This document shows positions 43,918-55,071 of a stretch of DNA of 64,000 nt, in pieces. The position numbers and the translations under genes are program-made. The stretch spans positions 744,001-808,000 of the forward strand of contig JAHEWK010000006.1 in the NCBI GenBank assembly GCA_020740775.1. The letters are read 5' to 3'. Below the pieces are notes generated by a model that saw only the letters and a program-made list of their open reading frames with translations, was not told the DNA's origin and did no database searches. How positions within the stretch are numbered: position 1 is the first letter of the stretch; each line of letters begins with the position of its first letter. This stretch comes from Ilyonectria destructans (Eukaryota; Ascomycota; Sordariomycetes; Hypocreales; Nectriaceae).

Positions 43918-45294
43918 CTAGAGTTTACATGACTTGTCTTCGCTGCCCATCGGAGCCAGCTCGACACCTTCCAAATCGACGTAGCCGTAGACCTCCATCT
44001 TGTCTCCGTCCGCCTCCAAGGCCGCCTCCCACTTCTCGGCACTCTTGTTGAAAGCCTCGACGACGTCATCCTTGGTGAGGTCCATCGGGGTCTGATTTCT
44101 GCCAAGCTGTCGGATCTGAGTTCCTGCCGCTGTCTCGGTCAGGCCGTAATCTGCATTGTTGATCTTCAGAACCACGGCTCCCGTCTTCACTCTGCCCTCC
44201 AGGATGTCCCTGGGCAGGTTAGGCTCTGCACAGAGCGGGCGGGCCAGCCCAACTCCATCAACTACATCCAGTGCCTTGACCATGGCGCTAACGGTGCGAA
44301 GCCCTCCCGTGACAAAGACCTTGGTCTCTTTGAGTTTTGGCACAATTGATTCGGCAAACTCCAAGAAGAAGGCCTCGCGCTTCTTGGTGAATTCGTTCTT
44401 ATGCTCAAATGCCATGTCCTCGTAGGTGCCGCCGGAGAGCTCTACAAAATCGAACTGGCACTGCTGTTCGAGAAGTACGCAGAGCTCGGCGCACTCTTCG
44501 GGAGTGAATCCCTTCTCGTCAAACTCGACCGAGTTGAGTTTGATGCCAAGAACGAAGCCAGTGGAAAGGGGAATTCGTTGTCTGATTGCAGCGACGATTT
44601 CCACAATAATCCTGGCTCGGTTTGCGACGGAACCGCCATACTCATCGGTGCGCTGGTTAGTCCGGCGAGAAAGGAACTGAGACAGAAGGTAACCGTGAGC
44701 ACCGTGGAGCTCTACGCCGTCGAAGCCGGCCTTGTACAGGTACTCGGCCGCATGCGCAAATGCTTCCACGAGACCCTTGATTTCTTGGTGGCTGGCAGCG
44801 TGCGGTTTGGCAAACTTCATGCCCCAGACCTCCTTGGTGAGATGGACAGCCGACGCTGAGACGGGGTCGGAGTTCAGCCGGCTCTGAACCTGACGGCCAG
44901 CGTGAGAGATCTGACCGAGCATCAAGCTTCCGTCGTGGTTTCCAGCCCAGGCAAGGCGCTTATAGGCGTCGAAGCGGGCCCCTTCGAAGGGGGCGTCGGG
45001 AGGGATGATCAGGTTGCCGGCGCCTTCGATGTTCACGGAGTCGACCATGAGGTTTCCAGTCAGGATTGTACCAATGCCACCTTCTCCGAACCACTTGAAA
45101 GCATTGATGATGTCGGGTGTGGGAATGCCGCGCTTGCTAAGGTCCTTGGTGTCCCAGGTGCACAGCCTTTCGGTCATGGACGCCTTCAGGAATCTGTTCT
45201 TGGCTGTTCGCTGGGAGAAGGCCAGCTTCAGAGGCCTCCCCAAAGGCGAGGCGTCTGAGACAGGCCGGTCCTCGCCATATCGTTGCTTGGCCAT
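43918..45294 (-). CDS. NADH:flavin oxidoreductase (Old Yellow Enzyme family)
   Basis: Intronless, 458 aa from the ATG at 45294 (an upstream GTG frame is ignored). A TIM barrel binding FMN is shown by KNRFLKASMTE, LMLGQISHAGRQV, the active-site GVELHGAHGYLLSQFLSRRTNQRTDEYGGS and the phosphate-binding VFVTGGLRT plus GVGLARPLCAEP. The family reduces activated C=C bonds of enones, dienoyls or nitro compounds. The 45295-45754 flank holds its promoter and no other gene. It follows the flavin monooxygenase on the same strand. Confidence 0.93.
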   Translation of the reverse strand: MAKQRYGEDRPVSDASPLGRPLKLAFSQRTAKNRFLKASMTERLCTWDTKDLSKRGIPTPDIINAFKWFGEGGIGTILTGNLMVDSVNIEGAGNLIIPPDAPFEGARFDAYKRLAWAGNHDGSLMLGQISHAGRQVQSRLNSDPVSASAVHLTKEVWGMKFAKPHAASHQEIKGLVEAFAHAAEYLYKAGFDGVELHGAHGYLLSQFLSRRTNQRTDEYGGSVANRARIIVEIVAAIRQRIPLSTGFVLGIKLNSVEFDEKGFTPEECAELCVLLEQQCQFDFVELSGGTYEDMAFEHKNEFTKKREAFFLEFAESIVPKLKETKVFVTGGLRTVSAMVKALDVVDGVGLARPLCAEPNLPRDILEGRVKTGAVVLKINNADYGLTETAAGTQIRQLGRNQTPMDLTKDDVVEAFNKSAEKWEAALEADGDKMEVYGYVDLEGVELAPMGSEDKSCKL

Positions 45295-45754
45295 GATTGC
45301 GGCTGGCACGCGGCGGTCGAGCAGGAGGTGGGTTGGATGTGGTTGTTGGTTAGACGAGCGTGTCGGTCGGGTTGTGATAATTGGTTATTAGAGTACTGGG
45401 GCTAGATAATGAAGCATTTCTGGGTACTCTCCAGCAACTCATTGAGGACGAGCATCTGTGGTTTTAATCTCGCTCCAGAGCAGGTGCTTAAAGCACATGT
45501 TTCCTCATTTGTCGGATGAGCGAAGTAGCCTGCATGACAAGAACTTGGAAGTGTCTCGGTTAGCCCGCGCCTCGATTAGTCATCGCCTTGACCCTTCCAG
45601 ATGCAGGAGAATTCCGAGGAATGGCTTAACTTGATCCAGCTAGTGTTTTCAAGTGTTTTCAAGCCAACATCTGCGTCAGGCCCTCTTGCCTAAAGCGGAA
45701 GCAATCCGAGGTTTTAAGCTAGCCCCACTTTGGAGAAGGCAATCGAAGCAATCC

Positions 45755-45862
45755 CAGTACCAACAGCCGTTGGGTCTCTTCATCAACAACAAGTTGGTCA
45801 ATTCCATGTCCTGCGAAACGTTCTCGACTACCGATCCTGCATACGAAGCTCTCACAATCTGA
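45755..45862 (+). pseudogene. Aldehyde dehydrogenase N-terminal relic
   Basis: The short frame QYQQPLGLFINNKLV ... TTDPAYEALTI ends in a stop and matches the first 40 residues of fungal aldehyde dehydrogenases (compare YDQPLGLFIDNEW in the intact gene at 24015). No continuation is found in any frame downstream. Confidence 0.7.
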
Positions 45863-47119
45863 TGGCGTATAGTTTCCGATAATTAGTAGCAGCGAGAAGG
45901 AGATCGCCCAGGTGCACGCGCCTGCGTCAAACGGTGGATCCTCGCATTCCTTTTGGTAGTTTCAAGCAGTCGGACATCGGCCAAGAGCAGGGAGAAGCCG
46001 GTTTCAAGGCTTACACGAATTATAAGACAGTGGTTGTTGATTTGGCTCTGGAGACTCGCAGCCAAATTGCATTAGAACCCAGGCTGTAGAGGGCTGTTTG
46101 TATTGATAGCCAATGCTCCGGCCTCGGATTGGAGGCATCTCAAGGCGCACTATCACTATCCCTCGCTATGCTAAACCTCCCTCACGGTCTCTAACAGAGA
46201 TTCACACCAATAAAATCTATCTTCCTAGACTTTACCTTTATTAGTACTGATCTTCGCTAAACCCTTTTGTCTACTTGTCATTAAAGCATACCAGAAATAA
46301 CCTAATCGCAGTATTAAACCGAGAATCTTGCTGGTTTCTATCAGTAGGGCAAGTTACTTTCGGGAGGCTTAACACATAAAGGGATAATCTGAAGTCATGT
46401 CCCATTCGTCGACAGACCTCTTTCTGTAACGGTCACGTCGGCAACTGGCCTGTGTGGTCGAAATTGCCGCCGTGACACCAAAATGTGAAGACCGTGTTAG
46501 CAGATAGAGCGCCTCAAAGTTGGTGCCTTGGTTGAGACATTTAACGTCCAGTGTAAGCAAACCCGCCGTTGGTCATTCTATGTTCCGCCTGCCAACAGTC
46601 CATTCATAGGGATAAAAATGGAATTCTTCCTTCTCATAGCATGCTTACTGAGCGAGTTGGGTGGCTAGCTTGGAAAGAATGTATGTATTACAATTGGAAC
46701 AGATGGGTTCGTCGCCTGTGGTGGAGATTCCCGGGCGCTAGCAATTTAGCAGCTGGATGATGTTCGCAATACAGCTAAAAGTGGCAACTTCTGAATTGCA
46801 TGAGCTCATCCGGCACCCAGCTCTGCCATATTGCTCAGAACATCGTGTCCGAGTTCAATGGGGCAAGTGAAGAGGCGCGCAGACTCCAGATCATAGGCCC
46901 GAATTAGTAATAACGAAACTGGGCTCGCGCGCAGGCTGATTAATGGCGATTATGGACAATCGCACCAAGGTTGGCTTGGTTGGAACATAAAGATGACTCG
47001 CTGTTGCTGGCGTGTCGTCGTTCTGGATTCAACGCACTTTGCCTGATTTAAGGACCCGGCTGCAAGCAGTTCACTCATCTCCAGACCCATTCAATTGGCA
47101 TCATTGAATTTCACACAAC
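45863..47119. other. Intergenic (1.26 kb); no gene seen
   Basis: The part from 46190 to 46360 is AT-rich. The last 150 bp act as the cytochrome b5 promoter. Confidence 0.45.
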
Positions 47120-47691
47120 ATGGCGGCCCTACGATCGTTCACCCTGCAAGAAGTTGCCGAACATGCTGGTGAGTCCGACCCATACATGGTCATCCGGAAT
47201 AAAGTATACGACTGTACTTCTTTCCTCAAAAAGCATCCGTAAGTCACCCATAGTGCAGCGAGACAATCCCTTGCGTGCTTCTCCACAGCCCAGGGACGAC
47301 AGCTGACGAATGCGGTTACTCCAGCGGAGGAAAGGAAGTCTTGTTGGAGGTTGCCGGAACGGACGCTACTGAGGCGTACGAGGAAGTTGGTCATGGCGAA
47401 GACGCCGATAAGATGTTGAAAAGACTGTATATTGGGGAGTTGATTGCCGCCTCAGTCACGGTAAGTGCCGGTCCCGTCTCAAGCCTCATTGTGGAAAAGA
47501 AGAAGAAGAAAAGAACAGCCGTATCCTTCCAAGCTCGATAGCTCATTCCACTGACTGTTCCTCAGGCAACACAGGCGCAAAAGAGCTCAGAGGGAAAGAA
47601 ATTTTACTCAGAAGTTTTCCCCAATATTCTAATATTAATGGCGTTGGTTGGTTGCGTGGTGGGGTATTTGATAAGATTGAGCCTACAATAA
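47120..47691 (+). CDS. Tail-anchored cytochrome b5
   Basis: Three exons (47120-47238, 47325-47460, 47566-47691) encode 126 aa. Haem ligands are His in KKHPGGKE (the first intron interrupts this motif at the Pro codon) and His in [22 protein letters not shown] is the standard strand before the first ligand. The third exon adds a linker and a C-terminal anchor [19 protein letters not shown], so it should sit in the ER membrane facing the cytosol. It donates electrons to P450s, desaturases or hydroxylases. The P450 at 2094-3919 is the only P450 in the window; a functional link is not shown. Confidence 0.9.
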
Positions 47692-48979
47692 CCACAAGGT
47701 ATAGGGTATTTACGAAAATAATGTGCAAATGGTGTTCCAAACAAGTGATCACTGTGCGCCTATTAGAGAGGATTCACAAAGGTACTGGAAGACTGTTAAG
47801 GGTTTTATCGAGACATCATTCGCGCATGCGAAGTTTTGGGTTGTACTGCTTCTGTGTTCGTTGGATGTAAAAATTATGAGATTTTCGTTTTCTTGTTCGG
47901 TTCTGAGCCATTCATCCGCAGTTTTAATGAACATATATCCGTAAAAAATCCTCTCAAGTCAGGTAACACATGAGCCAGCAAGCCCAACAGTGAGTGGATC
48001 GGGTCTTCCGCAATTGACTAAATCGCGTTCCCCTAGTAGTAATGCCTCACTAACTGCTTAGGGAGCCAAGGCGCCAAGAGGGCCTCGAGGGATGCGGGGT
48101 CCATGTGGCAAGGCGTCGGATATCAGGTGCTTGGGTATAGAATACCCGACTGAGATTGTCCGCTCGAGGTCTCATTTGGCTGAGGTCGTTAGCTACGGGA
48201 GGCCCTCGAGAGAGCTACTGAGACTTTTCTGCTCCATTGTTTATACTGCCACCTCGACCTGTTTGCTAAAGTAGAGTGCTTGCGTCTGGGAAATCAGTTT
48301 CTACGAAGCGCATCGACCCTGGATTGTACCCCCCCGGCAATCAATGCCCTTGCGTAGTAATGACGACATCCTCTGGCCTGCTACTGTGCAAACTTGTTCT
48401 TTTGCCCCCGAGGCGAGAAAATCTGGGCCAGCCACCGTCTTTCGTAGTCTAGAAGGCTACTCATGGGTGTGAGAAAGGAGGAGCAGCGATTGGCTACTAA
48501 TATCGGACTTCCGGGACGAGGCTTCCCGAGACTTTCCTATTTTGGCCGGGACCCGAGACGGTTTTCGTTCAGACATCTCCACGATGCCATGGGTTACTCT
48601 CCCAGCGAGAGAGAGAAAACGAGGCCATCCAACTAGTAATCTTTTAGAAGTTTAAATGAGAGCTCTTGAGAAGAATTATCGCCAGAGTCTTTCATATGAA
48701 GCCGGACGCGTAGAGAAGCATGATATCAGGGGCCTGTCGCGCACTGTCGAAAGCCCGCCCTGATGTATTAACTCCTTTGCTCCGTACTGTGCCAAGAAGT
48801 TAGACGCCTCAAGCGGTCCCACAGCGAGGATCGTTTTGAGTATATGACTGTGCTCCGGCCTGCACCCCCGCATTTGCCAAAATCTGCAGCGGAGTGTAAC
48901 CAACCTTTCAGCCATTACTCGTATCTTTCTTATCCTTATCTGTTGTCACATTGGGTGTGCAAATTATCCACTTGGAGCC
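47692..48979. other. Intergenic (1.29 kb); weak ankyrin-like trace only
   Basis: A 79-codon minus-strand frame (48915-48676) contains NFLAQYGAKELIHQGG, and another frame in the same place reads GYTPLQILANAGV. Both faintly resemble ankyrin repeats, but I do not call a gene. Confidence 0.3.
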
Positions 48980-50372
48980 ATGTCGGCCGCTAAACCCACG
49001 GCTGCATCATTAATTGTTTGTCCCACAGTACCCACTCCATTCACTCTCCACGTCACGATTCCTTACATTTGCTGGCCCAATTCTAATGCTGCATAGCTTA
49101 CCGAATGGTTACTTATAGCCGTTACCGCGTTTCTGATTGCCGCTAGAATCTATCTTCGCCTCAAGATTAACCGGAAGCAATTTGCGCCCAGCGATGTGTT
49201 GATATGCCTAGCATGGTGCTGCTCGGTGACTATGGCGTCGTTTGATATTGTCTTCACGAAGATTGGTATACTACGCCCGGATGTCGACTACGCACTGAGA
49301 GGGTTCAGTGGGCCCCTTGAGAAAAAGCAGAAAGGACTGAAGGTGATGTTTTGTTACCCTGGGTATGAATGAGGCTGCCTATTGACGAAACAGCGCAGTT
49401 TCTCTGGATCGCTAATTTCCCGTTTTATATGGGCCTCTGTCTCTGTAAGGCGGCAATCTTGACCTTCTACAATCAGCTATTCCCGCCAATTTTACGGAAA
49501 CGAAGATTTGTACTGTGGGTGGCTATTGTATGTATCGTTTGCGAATGGATTGTAACAATATCCCTGAGTCTCTTTTATTGTTGGCCTATTCACACAAATT
49601 GGTATGTAATCGCATGTTCACCCGCCCCTGACATTCAGATCAGTCCACTGGCCCTCGGATCAAGAACTAATCAATAAATAGGTCACTCGATCCAACAGTA
49701 GCATGCCCAACTAGCCGGGCCTACAGGGTTCTCCAGGTTGGATGGGCTTTGCATCTCTCCGGTGATATTATAAGTAATCCCAACACTGCTGTTACACCTA
49801 TAAGTCCGCTTACATTTTCGCTAACTAGAGACAATTATTAGTTTTTATCCTCCCGTTTTTAATTTTGTATGAATTGAAACTGGGTACAGTAGTTAAGATT
49901 GGTGTATACTGTACCTTCGGACTGGGCCTAATAAACATATCCTTTTGTTTAACACGCTTTTTGATCATTCAACTTAAGTTATCTAAAGGACCTCCATCTA
50001 TGTCGCTTGTTGGTATGTGATGGCCTTTGTCCCTGAGTTTCAAATACTTTCTGTCATACTACACCTGGACTGGTAAGCTGACATTGCTCTGTGGTAGAGC
50101 TTTGGTGCGCTCTTGACACCAACGTTTGCCTTCTGATGGCTTGCTTACCGCCATTGCGGCCCTATCTGCGACTTATCGGGCAGAGCTCATTCATCAGCCG
50201 CACGCACAAGCATTCAGCCGATCTAGAAAGAGGAAACCCCGCGACCGGAGCTCACCATCCAGACAATACAACTGGGAAGAGATGTTCTGTTAGGCAACAG
50301 AGTGACTTTTCGACGGGACCCTCCAGCTCTGTACATAACCTCGGTGACTCCTGGGAGGGTAGATCTGCTTGA
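48980..50372 (+). CDS. Fungal rhodopsin-like 7-TM integral membrane protein (PF20684-like)
   Basis: Six exons (48980-49015, 49097-49342, 49399-49601, 49682-49773, 49842-50012, 50098-50372) give 340 aa. The order of segments is TEWLLIAVTAFLIAARIYLRLK, FPFYMGLCLCKAAILTFYNQLFP, a YCWP/NWSLDP loop with a Cys, FILPFLILYELKL, FGLGLINIS with TRFLIIQL, and LDTNVCLLMACLPPLRPYLR. This is the fungal family often linked to CFEM/PTH11-type receptors; no CFEM domain is present here. Ligand unknown. It comes out only after splicing six pieces, the first of just 12 codons. Confidence 0.82.
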
Positions 50373-50769
50373 ATGGGCTCTGTCGATGCAAGGTTTTAGG
50401 CAAGCGGTGAGTTTGAGTTAGTCTATGTTAATATTACAGGCAATAGAAAGGTGGAAGTAACTTTGTCGCAATACCGCTACGGCAAAAGGGAATGATCACT
50501 CCTCTTGTCGGTAGCATTATTGTAGTCCATATCTCCGTCTGATAAACTTTAGTCTAGGATATACTCCCGCTGAAATTCGCGAATGAGTTGAGATTTACGG
50601 ACTCAAGCACCGGGCCGAAGTTCTAGATCATAGCAATCAGCGTAAGACAATTGGATGAAGTGTTGCCATTACTTACGGTATAGGTGTAGTCCAAGGGAGA
50701 TTTCTTACAAAGTGGAGCAAGCCATCGTCTCTGGCTGAGAGAGGGATAAGCAGCGGAAGGAAATATTTT
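50373..50769. other. Intergenic; nothing recognised
   Basis: Short spacer between the 7-TM gene and the SnoaL relic, with no coding frame or repeat. Confidence 0.4.
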
Positions 50770-51102
50770 TCACTCGCCAATCCGCCAATCTGCCACCCCA
50801 TTAACGTTGACCTTTACAACACTATCCTCGTATTTGACCCATAAAGTAACCGACTGATTCGCAAGTTTCCCGGTGCCAAAGTGTACTCCTCGACCATAGA
50901 TTTTGACCGTGGCCGTCCCGTAGTTCGTGATGTTGATGTTCTGCGTGGTCAATGAGTGCTGGGTTATCACTGACTCCAGCATGGTCTCTATCATCACCGT
51001 GACATTCGCCAGACCGGCGACCAACCCCATTGGTTCGGGAAAATATATCTTGATATCTTCCGTGTAAACCGTCGAAAGCCCGTCCCAGTTCTTGTCATCC
51101 AC
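50770..51102 (-). pseudogene. SnoaL/NTF2-like polypeptide, probably 5'-damaged
   Basis: The frame gives VDDKNWDGLSTVYTEDIKIYFPEP and later GRGVHFGTGKL to a stop at 50770, about 110 aa of a cone-shaped NTF2 fold. It has no ATG: the first codon is GTG immediately after an in-frame TGA. A helix-like FSLLSSQFRRNL lies just upstream in another frame, suggesting a frameshift rather than an intron. Function of the family is mixed (cyclases, isomerases). Confidence 0.5.
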
Positions 51103-51223
51103 TCAAGCGTTGATACTCCTAAATTCCTCCTAAACTGACTGCTTAATAAAGAAAAAGGAAGTATTGGCAACATCACGCGAATCACCATAGTACCCTATGG
51201 CACATTGTGCTTGGGGATCCGGC

Positions 51224-51730
51224 CTAACATCTGGCGACCAACCTCGCGTCCGCTTCGATTGAAGACAGTTTGATAATGGGAACCCGGTACGGGCCACGCT
51301 CATTTCTTTCCATGTATGGAATAGCATACTTGGTCATCATAACTATGGAGTTGACGTTTACCCGCATTCCTACACCCCAATGGTTCATATTGACAGTCGT
51401 TGCTGTTCTTCTTGCTCCGATTATGCCAACATTGTTGACCAAAATATCAAGGCGACGATATTTCGAAATAGTCTCCTGAACAACACGTTTGCATTGCTCT
51501 TCCTTCGCGACGTCAGCCACAATGGAGATTGCTTCCCGATCTCCTCCGTCGTTCTGAATCATCTGGACTATTCGCTCTGCATCTGTTTGCGAGAGATCAA
51601 CACAAACAACGTTCAGCGAGCAGGATGGCTGATGCTCGTCCATTGCCAAATCTGTCCCCCTTGCAGCCAGCGCCGACCACAATAGCAACGCGTCCGGCTC
51701 GAGAAGGGGTGGGTCGTTTTGGAGTCGCCA
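51224..51730 (-). pseudogene. Short-chain dehydrogenase, frameshifted and truncated
   Basis: From an ATG at 51730 one frame reads GRVAIVVGAGCKGDRFGNGRASAILLA (cofactor-binding motif), then stops. The adjacent frame continues NVVCVDLSQTDAERI, ISIVADVAKEEQ, LDILVNNVGI and KLSSIEADARL, so a small deletion after AILLA breaks the gene. The catalytic YxxxK region is missing; a trace IRVMLPILP, like the SDR IRVNxVAPG, lies downstream near 51180. It is a dead SDR. Confidence 0.75.
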
Positions 51731-52136
51731 TGATGAGGTTCAAATGCCGTTGTTAGATTTTTATTTCGGTAACTTTTAGAAATTATAGTAGAGGGTGAGG
51801 TGGAAATATAGTAGTAACCTGTTGACGTTGAATGCAGAGTACTTATACGTGACCCATTGCCTAATTTCCATGCGCCAACATAGGAGCTTCGGAGGTTAAA
51901 GTCAAGCAAGTGACGCGGCAACCGTCATTTGCGGATAGCAGAAAAGCTCTTAAGATTTACTTGTTGCGTCATAGTTTCTGGCAGTGCTACCTAGTTCTTT
52001 GCGCTGAGATGAGGTGACATGGAAGTGGCGCGGATCAAGTAATCCGGCACGTTACGTGCGGGCTACGGAGTACGGACCCGTCCGCCTATTAACCGCCGAC
52101 CGCCATACAATCTCGTTAACCTGTTGTTCTGCCAGA

Positions 52137-52520
52137 ACAACACCCGGACTGGCGACCAGCCTTTCAGGATATAACAGCTGCTGGAAGTGCCTGAAAACGC
52201 AGCCGGGCTTTCTTTCCAGTGTTGCCGATCACACCCGATGAGGTTGTTGCCGCACTGCGGCCCGTAGACGCTCACGCTCAGTATTGACTCGATTTGAAGA
52301 TGCTGCCACCAACAAACTTGCCAGGTTGGGTTGGATGACCCTTAATTGATTGTATGTTATCAGAGGACCTGCCAAAAACATCATAAACGCGAGTTCCGCT
52401 AATGCTTTGGAGAACGAACCTTAAAGACTAACCAGCTAACCGCCATACCCGGAAAAGGGAGAACGGACGTCACCTTCCCCGCTATTACCGAAGCGTTCGC
52501 GAGGGTCTGTAAGCGTAGCT
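52137..52520 (+). repeat. Dispersed repeat family 2, copy B
   Basis: Matches 36170-36555 in opposite orientation over nearly its whole length, with substitutions and a small indel near GCTTTCTTTCCAGTG. A near palindrome TTGTTCTGCCAGAACAA sits at its left edge (about 52121-52137). The remaining 51731-52803 sequence contains no gene. Confidence 0.7.
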
Positions 52521-52803
52521 TGGGAAATCCAAAGCTAGGTCTACTAACATCCCTATTAATTCCTCCTTCTACATGCTCTATCTAGCTTAGGACTGCTAAA
52601 GCTAGTGTTGATACTTAATAATCACTTGCTTCTCCTCCTGTCACCCCGCAGTTAGTTCGCTTTCTACCCACTTCAGGCAGGTACTACCTTATGCACTGAG
52701 GCGTAGAAGAGATAACAAAGACTACATATAAAGGTGAGTGTTGTATTAAACAACGACCCCTAAAACACTCCTAAACAGATTTATCATTACCTCCTTCACT
52801 GTA

Positions 52804-53451
52804 ATGTCTGACCTTACTCTCTATTACGCTAAGGGCACTTGCGCCTTTGTCCCGCAGTCCCTCATCCTGCACTTGGGACTTTCCGCCAAGTTCGTCGAAA
52901 TGAAAGATAGCGGCAACGGCTTCGCCAGTGCCGACGGTAGCATGTCAAATATCGAGTACAAGAAGATCCACCCGCAAGGCTACGTCCCCGCGCTTCGTGT
53001 TGGCAACGAAGTCATCACTGAGCTTGCTGCCATCCTTGTTTATATCGGATCACTCGCTAAGGGCCAGTCAATGGTGGCCCAAGGAGACATGGAGCAGGCC
53101 CGGCTCATGGAATGGCTGGTCTATTTCGCTGACACTGTTCATGGTGCGTTTGCCATGATTTACCGCCCACGTCGTTACGTCGACAACCCCGATTTCCACG
53201 AGTCTGTTGTACGAATGGGAAAGAAAGGAGTTGAGAAGTGTTTCACGCATCTTGAGCCTCGTCTTAAGGGTAAAGACTTCCCATTTGGAGACCGCTTGAC
53301 GATTGTGGACTTCTTCCTATATATCTTTGGGCGCTGGGCTCTTGACTGTGGATACAACCTCAAAAAAGACTACCCTTATCAGTTTAAGCATTTCCAGCGT
53401 CTGGAGAAGTTAACTGGTATTCAGCAAGTTACTGAAATACATAAGGCTTAA
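52804..53451 (+). CDS. Glutathione S-transferase, beta-class-like
   Basis: Intronless, 215 aa. The thioredoxin-like N-domain begins LTLYYAKGTCAFVPQ, whose Cys after Gly-Thr matches the catalytic Cys of bacterial beta-class GSTs (LYYSPGACSL type). IHPQGYVPALRV and ITELAAILVYI are the cis-Pro and glutathione-gamma-glutamyl contact strands. The C-domain has the helix motif FPFGDRLTIVDFFLYI with N-capping and Asp. It conjugates or reduces electrophiles with glutathione in the cytosol. Absence of introns and the bacterial-like active site raise possible horizontal origin. Confidence 0.85.
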   Translation: MSDLTLYYAKGTCAFVPQSLILHLGLSAKFVEMKDSGNGFASADGSMSNIEYKKIHPQGYVPALRVGNEVITELAAILVYIGSLAKGQSMVAQGDMEQARLMEWLVYFADTVHGAFAMIYRPRRYVDNPDFHESVVRMGKKGVEKCFTHLEPRLKGKDFPFGDRLTIVDFFLYIFGRWALDCGYNLKKDYPYQFKHFQRLEKLTGIQQVTEIHKA

Positions 53452-55071
53452 GAACTTTCTAATGGTTAAATAATTAATTGATATTAAATTAACTATTATT
53501 TTATTAGTGGGAGAGGTCTTTAGTGCAGACAATATCTATCTGTAAGGTAGAAGGTAAAGAGGAATAAAAGATAAGGAAAAGTAATGATACTTTCACCACC
53601 CACGCGAACAGAGAGTCTCTTTCGAGCCAGACCCACACTCTACCCCTGTAGAGATAGTGGCTTTCCGCTTTGGGACCAGTCGCGAGGTCTCCGCAGACTA
53701 GAGCCTCGAGCGAATTTTACTACCCTCCACAGTACGGACAAGACGCGCTCCGTGCCAGCTGCCTTAGGCATCAAATAAATGACTCTACGCTCCCTTGAGT
53801 TGAGTTAGATCGATAAGAGGGGAAATAACCCTTGCCATAATCCTAGCAGACTCAAGACACGTATAACCCCCCTGTTCGTTCGGCATTACTCCCACCAAGT
53901 TCCCGAGAAGCGGCCCGTCAGACTGGCAGAATCGCTTTCGAGATACTTATCGCCAATCCTTTGCCCCATTATCCGTAACCTCGGTCCAAACTCGTTGAAG
54001 GTCTGACGAGTCCATTGAACAAAGCGTGTGACCTAACTTCCCCTATTCATCCCGCAGACCCTAGCACATTTGGTCAGTTGGTCGTCTTTTACCTGGGTCA
54101 CGTTCTGCTCCACACTTTGTTGGTGAACTCTGCAATAGTCTCAATCGCCATTTGAAATCTAACACAGAAGACATGGACCATGTCAAGATAAACAAGCTGA
54201 GCTACCACCTTGCTCTTATCCACACCCTAGTCAGAGCTGAACCCATTCCTGCCAGTATTGACAGTAGGGTGAGCGATCTGAGCACGCCCGAACCAGAAAC
54301 TAGTAGAATACCTCTGCCTATCAAAGGCTACCTCGCAGCCATTCCCCTGTGATAGGTTCTCCGGACGACCGACGCTTATCATCCGCTGAAGCGATAGCAG
54401 CTGACACCTAATCAACAAAGAACACCTTCTGAAAATGTCTAATTTAGCTGTGTCGCAAAAAAAAACAATTCCTGGGATATAGATGGTAGACACCCACCCT
54501 CCTTGCATCCTCACGGCACCCCCTCATCCTGTCCCCTTGCACGGTGTTTTCCAAGTCGGATCCGACAGCAGGGGTCTCCAAGTGACGTGCGGAGTAATGA
54601 GTTGAAAGACAGACACCGCGGAAAAGTCGCCACTCAGCAACGGCACCCCCAGCTTTCCAGGATGCTAGGTTGGCTAAATCTTGGCAGCAGAACTCCTGGA
54701 CCGCCCTCTTTTCCCAAATGATCAGTTTAGCCACTCACTCCAAGGAACCTCGGGTAGTTCGGACCCGACTTTGGTCTGGTCAGTTCGTCTTGAGTGGGAC
54801 GGAGAAAAAAGCCCGCCATTATCCTCATACAAACCTCCCCCCGCTTAACCCCCAACTTCTGGTGGCACTCAGAACTGATATGGGGTTCTCCACCCCCAGA
54901 TTCCCCCCTGGATTTCTTCCTGCCCCCGGATTCTGGGGCTAAGAGCATCAGAATCCTACTTAACTCAGCTGGGAGATTGCCAAAGAAGCAGATCAGCAAA
55001 ACCAGGACACCTCGACTTTCTACCATTTTGCCACGATCAGGTACTGCTTGCCTCGTCTTGGAATCGTAATC
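53452..55071. other. Intergenic (1.6 kb); no gene seen
   Basis: The first 130 bases are AT-rich. The last 250 bases, with C-rich runs (54830-54930), form the promoter of the MFS gene. No spliced coding segment was found. Confidence 0.45.

Noticed and set aside
48676..48915. Ankyrin-repeat protein remnant
   Set aside because: Only one weak repeat-like segment in two frames; not enough to call.
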